64,000 bases of DNA from Punica granatum (taxonomy: Eukaryota > Streptophyta > Magnoliopsida > Myrtales > Lythraceae), in contig NW_022204102.1 in NCBI RefSeq assembly GCF_007655135.1, positions 302,385-366,384 on the forward strand, in the 5' to 3' direction. Shown piece after piece: positions 57,816 to 64,000 of this stretch (within the stretch, counting starts at the first letter, position 1; each line of letters begins with the position of its first letter). The translations under genes and the position numbers were made by a program. The notes beneath the pieces were generated by a model. It did not search any database. It was not told the origin of the DNA and saw nothing but the letters and a program-made list of their open reading frames with translations.

Positions 57816-58313
57816 GCAAAACAGGCCCGGAGTCTAGAACAAAACAGGCCCACCGCAATGAGAAAAAACCCACCGAGCCCGATGCCTTTCTCTGAGGATT
57901 TTACCGATTCAGATGTCCGAACGCTTATTTTCCCACATAGGAAACAAAAGCATGAAATTACTCTTGAAGACCTGCTCAATCTCTCAATCCCATACACCAG
58001 GATCGTCAACAAAGTGGCGAGGACTATCGAGGGGTCGATGCATATGCAAATGGATTGGACTAGATATATAACATTGATTACAGTTGAGAGAATTAACTAT
58101 AACAGACCGTGGTAGAGCCCTAATTTCATCACTTATACGGCTACCCACAATGCCAATCCATGGATGCCAAATTCTCACATATTCGGGATACCAGCACATC
58201 AAAAACCAACACATGCAGGGCGCAATATCATGTCGAAGAGATGGAAGAGAGAAATAACACCAAAGAAGTCCAAATGGCCGAGGAGGCAGGCCTTATCACG
58301 CGCTCGAGGCAGC

Positions 58314-59812
58314 CATGAGTTTACTAGCCTGGAACTGTCAGGGTGTGAGGGGAGCGCCGACAGTTCGAGCTCTACGTCTCATCGTCCAAAGCACTGTCTT
58401 AGTATGATCTTTCTCTCATAAACCAAAACAAACTTCCAGCAGTGCAATAAGATAGCAAAGAGCTGCAACCTTGATGACATCTTCTCGGTAGATTCCTTCA
58501 ATGCAGCAGGTGGCCTATGCTTTCTTTGGAACACGGAGCTGAAGGTAACAATCCTTAAATCTTCACCATACTACATCCATGCTATGGTTGAGCATCATAT
58601 TTTACCAGCCCCGTGGATACTTACTGCAGTTTATGGACCTCCTTACATGCATGCTAAACCTCTGTTCTGGGCTGAGCTAACAGATATTGCAAATACTATA
58701 GATTGCCCTTAGTTGATTGTGGGTGACTTTAATGAAATCTGTGTTGCTTCTGATAAAATAGGATGTCGTAATTATGTCATCATATTGCTCTTTCCTCGAT
58801 ACTTTTATTAATCAATCGGGTTGTGTTGACCTTGGTTTTGCTGGTAACCCATTTACTTGGAGAAATAAGAGAATAGATCTAGCCTCCATAAAACAAAGAC
58901 TTAATAGGGCTATAGCAAATAATGAATGGAGAACCATTTTTTCAAGAGCAGTAGTTTTCCATTTACCACAAATTCGATCTGATCATAATCCTATCTTGTT
59001 AAAATTGTGGATGAACTCTTCCCATAATCCTAGACCTTTTCGTTTAAAGGAAGCTTGGACCCTTGATAAGTCAAGCAAAGAGATAGTCAAAATCGCCTGG
59101 AATAAATATGTCAATGGCTCAAAGGCCTTCCAACTCTCGTCCAATATTAGAGCAGTAAAAATAGACCTTAGGAAATGGAACAAAGAAGTGTTTGGATATT
59201 GCGATACTAACATTGCAGGAATCATGGAGAAAATTGAAGAAATCCAAAGAAAGCACCCCACGGTAGATACTAAGGCGAAAGAAGAAAAACTCACGGTAGA
59301 GCTGGAAGAAAATCTTATAAGGAAAGATCTAATATGGCGACAGAAATCGAGAGAACTCAGGTTGAAAGCAGGAGACAAAAACTCGAAATTTTTCTAACTT
59401 TCAACTGTCATCCGACGCAGATCAAACCACATTGTAGCCATCAAAGACAATGATAGAGAATGGACTCAAGATCATGAAGGAATAGGCAACCATTTTCTCA
59501 GGAACTTCAAGGAACTTTTTCAAACTTCCCATCCAGTCATACTCGAAGACATGGAAGATCTGATCAGCCAAACCATCACAGAGTCCGAGAATGAAATCCT
59601 AATCCAAATTCCAGATAACAAGGAAATCCTAATGGCTTTAAACTCAATTCCAAATCTCAAAGCTCCTGGACCAGATGGAATTCCTTCACTGTTCTACAGA
59701 CACTACGGAGAAGTAGTCAAGCCACTCATCTTCTCTGCAGTAAAAAACTTCTTCATCTCAGGCTACATACTTAAAGAGTGAAACAGTACATTTATCTGTC
59801 TCATACCAAAGA
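58314..59812 (+). pseudogene. LINE ORF2 (endonuclease and start of reverse transcriptase)
   Basis: Begins MSLLAWNCQGVRG at 58314, the typical start of the APE-like endonuclease. It continues with AAGGLCFLWN (about 58500), LTAVYGPP (about 58620) and IVGDFNEI (about 58718). After a frame change come GNPFTWRNKR and SDHNPILL (about 58980), the catalytic C-terminal motif. RT block 0 follows: LNSIPNLKAPGPDGIPSLFY (about 59640) and FICLIPKIK (about 59790). Stops lie near 58404, 58710, 59395 and 59779. The sequence ends inside the RT where the LTR begins. Read from the same strand as copia B. Confidence 0.82.
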
Positions 59813-62800
59813 TCAAGTTGAGATACACAAGTTCTTCCTAGATGTCCATGGTATATCAGACCGCGCGTTTCGGGATTTTGGGAATGTAAGTTTTGAAAAA
59901 GGCATTAACGTCATTTGACAATTCATCGACGCGAGTTATCAGTTAATTACCAATTCATGCAAACTTATCAGTGCCAAGTGGGTTTAATCATGTGAGCGTC
60001 CCGATTAACACGTTTGTGGATTACAACTTAAAATTAAATGCTGAATGCAATAAATGTGCATGTTACAGTTAATTAGACAGATCATCAATTGATCCACTGA
60101 ATGAAGTCTGAGTGTCCGTAAAGTTTAATTTTATTAAAACAATTCATGACACGGCGACCAAGACGGGTCCAGGAAGGTCGAGGATAATTTGGTCAAAATG
60201 ACCAAAATACCCTCGGAATCTAAATGGCTTGAAAGAGTCATCGATACTTGAATTCATGCATTTTTATTTTAAAATTAATGTTTTAAAGTTGTTAGCATGC
60301 GGGGTTTACGACGATATTGAAATTGCAATTTGGACAAAATCTTAGAAATGTGTTTCATCGAGGTAAAGAGACCGTTCTTAACCCAAATAAGGTCAAAGAA
60401 CTCTCGGCTCTTTCCTCTTGGGAAGAGTCGTGGGTTTCCTTGACCCATTTCGGGTTTCAAGCATTATCTTTAACCTAATTTCGACTATTTCTCGCATGCT
60501 CAAATGTTAAACACGATAAATGACACGTATTTAACAAAGCTGGTATTGCCAAGAGTTTGGAAAAGGCATTCAAACATACAAACATGCACAAACACATTAT
60601 TTATGAAATCGATAAAACAATACCGGCTCCATGGACTTGGGAAAAAATAAAGATTCGGGAAACAACTCAAATCGGGGCAAGGAATCCGTCTTGACCCGAA
60701 AAGGTCAAGAATACCCTCAGTTACCTCTTCAAGAGGTTAATCCTAGAGTTATCTCAGCTTTTCCGGGTCGATATAGTTTTCTCGACTTTGATTTAAACAT
60801 TTCTCGACATGCTAACATGTTAAACGATGATAAACACGAATGATATAACATGAAAATTGCATAAAGATTAAAACTTGGAAATAAAACAAGCATAAAACCC
60901 CTTATAACTCCATAAACGCAACGAGAATGTAAAAGTCCTAGCTCCTCTAAGTCGGGAATAGTCATACCCAGTCCCGGGATGCGAAATGAGACTGTTATAA
61001 ATTGGGTTGGACCTTTGTTGGGTCGGGTTTGGGCTGTTTTTCGTTGAACCGACCCGAAATGCATAAACATACCCGGCTGGAACACTGAACAGACCCGATT
61101 GGCACAAGTCAAGTCGGACGTCACCACGGAAGTTCCTAATGGAATTTTGAGGCAAGGTCAGCGGCTCCTAACTCCTAACTGACCCCCGGAGGTGACTGTG
61201 AAGGTCGTTTGGTCCCAGAGTTATCGGGTCGACCCGTACAGCCCTGCAAAGATCACGGAAAACAGAGCACGTATGGAATTTCGGACCCGTATGGCACCAA
61301 TCGAGTCGGACATCGCCACGGTGTCTCTCGATGGAATTTTGAGGCAAGGTCAATGGCCTCTGACTCCTAACTGTCCCTCGGAGGTGACTGTGGTGGTCGT
61401 TTTGTGAAAGGAGTCTCGGATCGACCCGATCTAAAAGAAAACCGCAAGAACAATCAGAAAAATCAACCCGACTAGGCAGTCGGGTTGTTTCTGCTGGGTA
61501 AAAACCGATGGGTTTTTTATGGATTTATTGACTCCTTGACTCCCTAGGGTTGTGTAGGGAGGTTTTTGATGGATTTTGGCGACTCAAACCGACCCGGAAG
61601 GCCTTGAAACTCGGGTTGCCGTTTTTGACCCGAGAAGACCTTTTTCTGGGTTCGGTTCTGTGGTGGCTGTTCTGATGGGTTGGAGGCTTCAAACTTAAAA
61701 TCTAAGCCCGGAAATGGATAGAGGGGATTGAAAACATGTGGGATATGGAGTTTGGTGAAGTTTGGATTTAAGCCGGGATGGTAAATACCATGATTCCCAC
61801 TTAAGTCTTTGAGGATTTTGCTTGCCCTTCCTTGTTGCGATTTTTGCTGGAACTAAAGGGGAGTTGAGAGCCTCTTGAAGAGTGAGAAATGCTAGAGAGA
61901 TGGCATGTGGTGAGTTGTTATTAAGTTAATGACTTAAATGATATATAAAGGCAAAGATTAAGTGTAATTAAGAGAAGAAAAGTGCAATTAGGGCTCTTGA
62001 TTAGGGGGATCCGAATTTCTTCAATGGAGATGAGGATGAATCTCCTCCATGCATTCTTCATGAAGATGAGCCAAAATGCATTAATGTCATGGAGTGTTAT
62101 CTTGGATGATGGCTTGATATTTTCATGCAAGACAAGTGCAAGTTGTCTTCTTGGCTTGATGAAGAAGATGACAAGAGAGGTGTGGTTCTTCTTGTCTTTG
62201 GCAAGGGAAGAAGATGCCGTGGGTCCCACACGGATTGGAGGTGAATCGGGAATGCTCGGATGTCAATCGTTACGTGTTGGAGTTCCGTGACTCGAAAGAA
62301 CGTTGTATCGACAATGTGCGCGAGAAAACGATCCCAATGAGCCTAAGATTGCTCATTTTGCATGAGAAATACTCGTGTGATTTTTAGGCTTGGAAGCCAG
62401 TTTTGCTCATTTCAGGTGACCAGAGCGAAATTAACCGCTTTCTGACAGCATATCTTGTATCTGCATCTCACGTTGGTCATTTTGACATAAATTGTCAGAC
62501 AACGTGAACAATTGGCCCTTAAGCCGGTAATGCAAATGTGGAGCCGGAGACGTCCTAGGAGGCCGAAACTGGATTTCTCATATTGCTTTCTGAGTTGCTT
62601 GGGCGCTCTAGAGATCACTGTGATATCTGTTTGTCGAGATTGGACCTTTAAGGACTTGAAAAGTACATCTGAGACCTTTAAAGCACTACTCGGGAGGCCT
62701 AGATGAGTTGTGTATTTCATTCCGACGATTTCACATTGAGCCTTAGGGTGTGTAGCACTGTGTAGGGCAGGCAACCGATGTCAAGTTTTCGTAAAAAGGA

Positions 62801-63557
62801 CCTTCGATATACATTTCCATTGAAAATGGTCTTTTATGCTCCTCGGAGGTTACTCGGGAAACTGAGAAGGGTTTTGCTGTCTGTTTTGCCTAATTGTGTA
62901 TGTCCGCTAGAGTTTTTAGGGCAATGCAGTATGAACTTCGTTTGCCGTAATTCTGTCAGACCAGTCTCCTGTTATGCATTTCCGAAGAAAGGTAAGCTTG
63001 CTCTGTCGCTCGGAAGTCATTCGGGATGTCTGTGTGACTTCCGTGAACAGATCTGCTGTGATGGTCATGCTCTGTATGTTTGTGGGACATGGCTGCATCT
63101 GACGCTTGGCATTAACTTTTCTATGGAGAATTGGCTTTTTCGGACTTCCACTGAAATTTTTCTGTATTCAAACAATTGCTCTATATAGAGCAGATGATTT
63201 GCGAAATGTGTTTGAAGACATTCTTCATCTGTTTGGCACTGTGAGGGATTTTTGGAGTTCAATATTGACTATTTTTCAATGGACAAGCGAACTATCGGAA
63301 AATAACACTGTCCACGATATACTCTAAAAATGTCGTTTTTCGATGTTGTTGAGCTCTCTGGTCACTTTGTTGGCTTTTGATGACCAAGGTTGTTCTTTTA
63401 TCGTATGCACATGTCATCTGCTTATTTTTTGCTAACTTGAGGATGAATAGTGATTTCTTGCTCTGTCGAACCTTCTTCTGTATTCCTACTCAAGTCATGA
63501 TCTGGACCATTGCTGATATTGTTGTTTGGAATGGTAAGCCAAAATGGGGTACTGACA
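59813..63557 (-). repeat. Older, truncated LTR of the giant-LTR family
   Basis: Co-linear with 22424-27369 and 36432-41424 at clearly lower identity. It ends at the same ACTGACA terminus but lacks about 1.65 kb at its low-coordinate end. At the place of the minisatellite (about 60955-60990) it passes directly from CTCCTCTAAGTCGGGAATAG to CCCGGGATGCGAAATGAG, so the 1.2 kb array is absent. It keeps the 191 bp duplication. The LINE junction shares TCAAGTTGAGA with the LTR, a possible microhomology breakpoint. Confidence 0.85.
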
Positions 63558-64000
63558 ATGTGGACTCTAAGTTTGAAAAATAATAAATGTGGGCCCTAAG
63601 GTCGAAAATTAGTTGATGTGGACCAGAGTCCAGACAACAGTAAATGTGGACTCGAAACCCGAAAGCAGTAGATGTGGACACGAAGTTCGAAAAGCAGTAA
63701 ATATGGACCTGAAGTCCGGAAAGTAGTAAATGTGGGCTCGAAGCCCTTAAAAGCTGTAAACTTTGGGGCCTAAGCTCGAATGCGGTAAGTGCGAGGCTGA
63801 AGCCCAAAGTGCGATAAATGCGGGGCCGAATTCCAAAAAGCAGTAAATGCGAGGCCGGAGCCCAAATGCAGTAAATTCGGGGTGTCAACCAAAAGTAATA
63901 AATACGGGGTGTCAAAACACAAAAGCCGAAAATGAAGGGTGTCTAAACCCAAAAGCAGTAAATGCGGGGTGTCAAACCCAAAAGCAGTAAATGCGGGGTT
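63558..64000 (-). repeat. 30 bp-class tandem array next to the third LTR
   Basis: About 14-15 units of the type AAAGCAGTAAATGCGGGGTG with variable linkers (GGCTCGAAGCCC, GTGTCAAACCC). Related to 31645-31790 in the giant element. It starts immediately at the LTR end without the polypurine tract seen in the complete element. It runs off the window. Confidence 0.85.

Larger units (their letters stand above)
56697..59812 (+). mobile_element. L1-type LINE remnant, 3' truncated
   Basis: ORF1 and ORF2 follow in the usual order. The 5' end adjoins copia B's target site and the 3' end is cut within the reverse transcriptase by a giant-family LTR. Stops and frame changes make it inactive. Confidence 0.8.

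Overview
This is a nuclear plant genome window from a core eudicot. Intron-containing plant genes, Ty1/copia, Tat/Ogre-like and L1-type plant retroelements, and methionine- and arginine-tRNA primer sites all agree. The repeat families (a DUF7745-like retroelement protein with a coiled-coil tail, and a SINE-like family) remind me of Myrtales such as pomegranate (Punica granatum), but that is an impression and was not checked by a search. Only one host gene is convincingly present; almost everything else is transposable-element sequence of several ages, partly nested.

Layout. 1-6836: a decayed Ty1/copia element (A) in + orientation, with the tail of its 5' LTR, a Met-tRNA primer site, a repeat-rich leader, broken gag and pol, a polypurine tract and a truncated 3' LTR. 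It abuts a gypsy-type gag remnant on the minus strand (6837-7272). 10011-16564 (minus): a complete seven-coding-exon MADS-box gene of the AGAMOUS subfamily (255 codons). It has the family's typical giant intron (4.4 kb) after the MADS exon, carrying a cluster of LEAFY-type and CCAATCA motifs, plus a GC-AG intron and an unusually divergent K-domain exon. Upstream are a TATA-like box and an (AG)18 tract. 16.8-20.1 kb: intergenic, with SINE-like pieces and a diverged 350-400 bp direct duplication.

20126-42480 is a minus-strand LINE split by a 20,646 bp LTR element (20779-41424, 5 bp target duplication CTCCA). This element, in minus orientation, has giant 6.6 kb LTRs, an Arg-tRNA-type primer site, a polypurine tract, one recognisable coding region (DUF7745-like plus coiled coil, broken by a single amber codon), several tandem-repeat arrays next to the 3' LTR and no visible pol. 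It therefore looks like a non-autonomous Tat/Ogre-type derivative. Each LTR carries a GC-rich minisatellite of about 1.2 kb with a 67 bp unit, open in all three sense frames.

43-47.3 kb: a MITE-like element, a diverged tandem repeat and a complete solo LTR of the copia A family (45435-47329, minus, GGGGG flanks). 47.6-51.25 kb: intergenic DNA with SINE-like copies. 51260-56691: a very young Ty1/copia element (B, Tork/Tnt1-like) with near-identical 697 bp LTRs, a 5 bp target duplication (ATAGC) and one long gag-pol frame interrupted by a single TAG. 56697-59812: a + strand LINE (ORF1 tail, endonuclease, start of RT), cut off by a third, older and truncated LTR of the giant family (59813-63557) that lacks the minisatellite. 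It is followed to the window end by 30 bp-class tandem repeats like those inside the giant element.

The genes do not form a pathway. The window is a floral homeotic gene embedded in layered retroelement insertions. The most unusual content is the giant-LTR non-autonomous element and its minisatellite.
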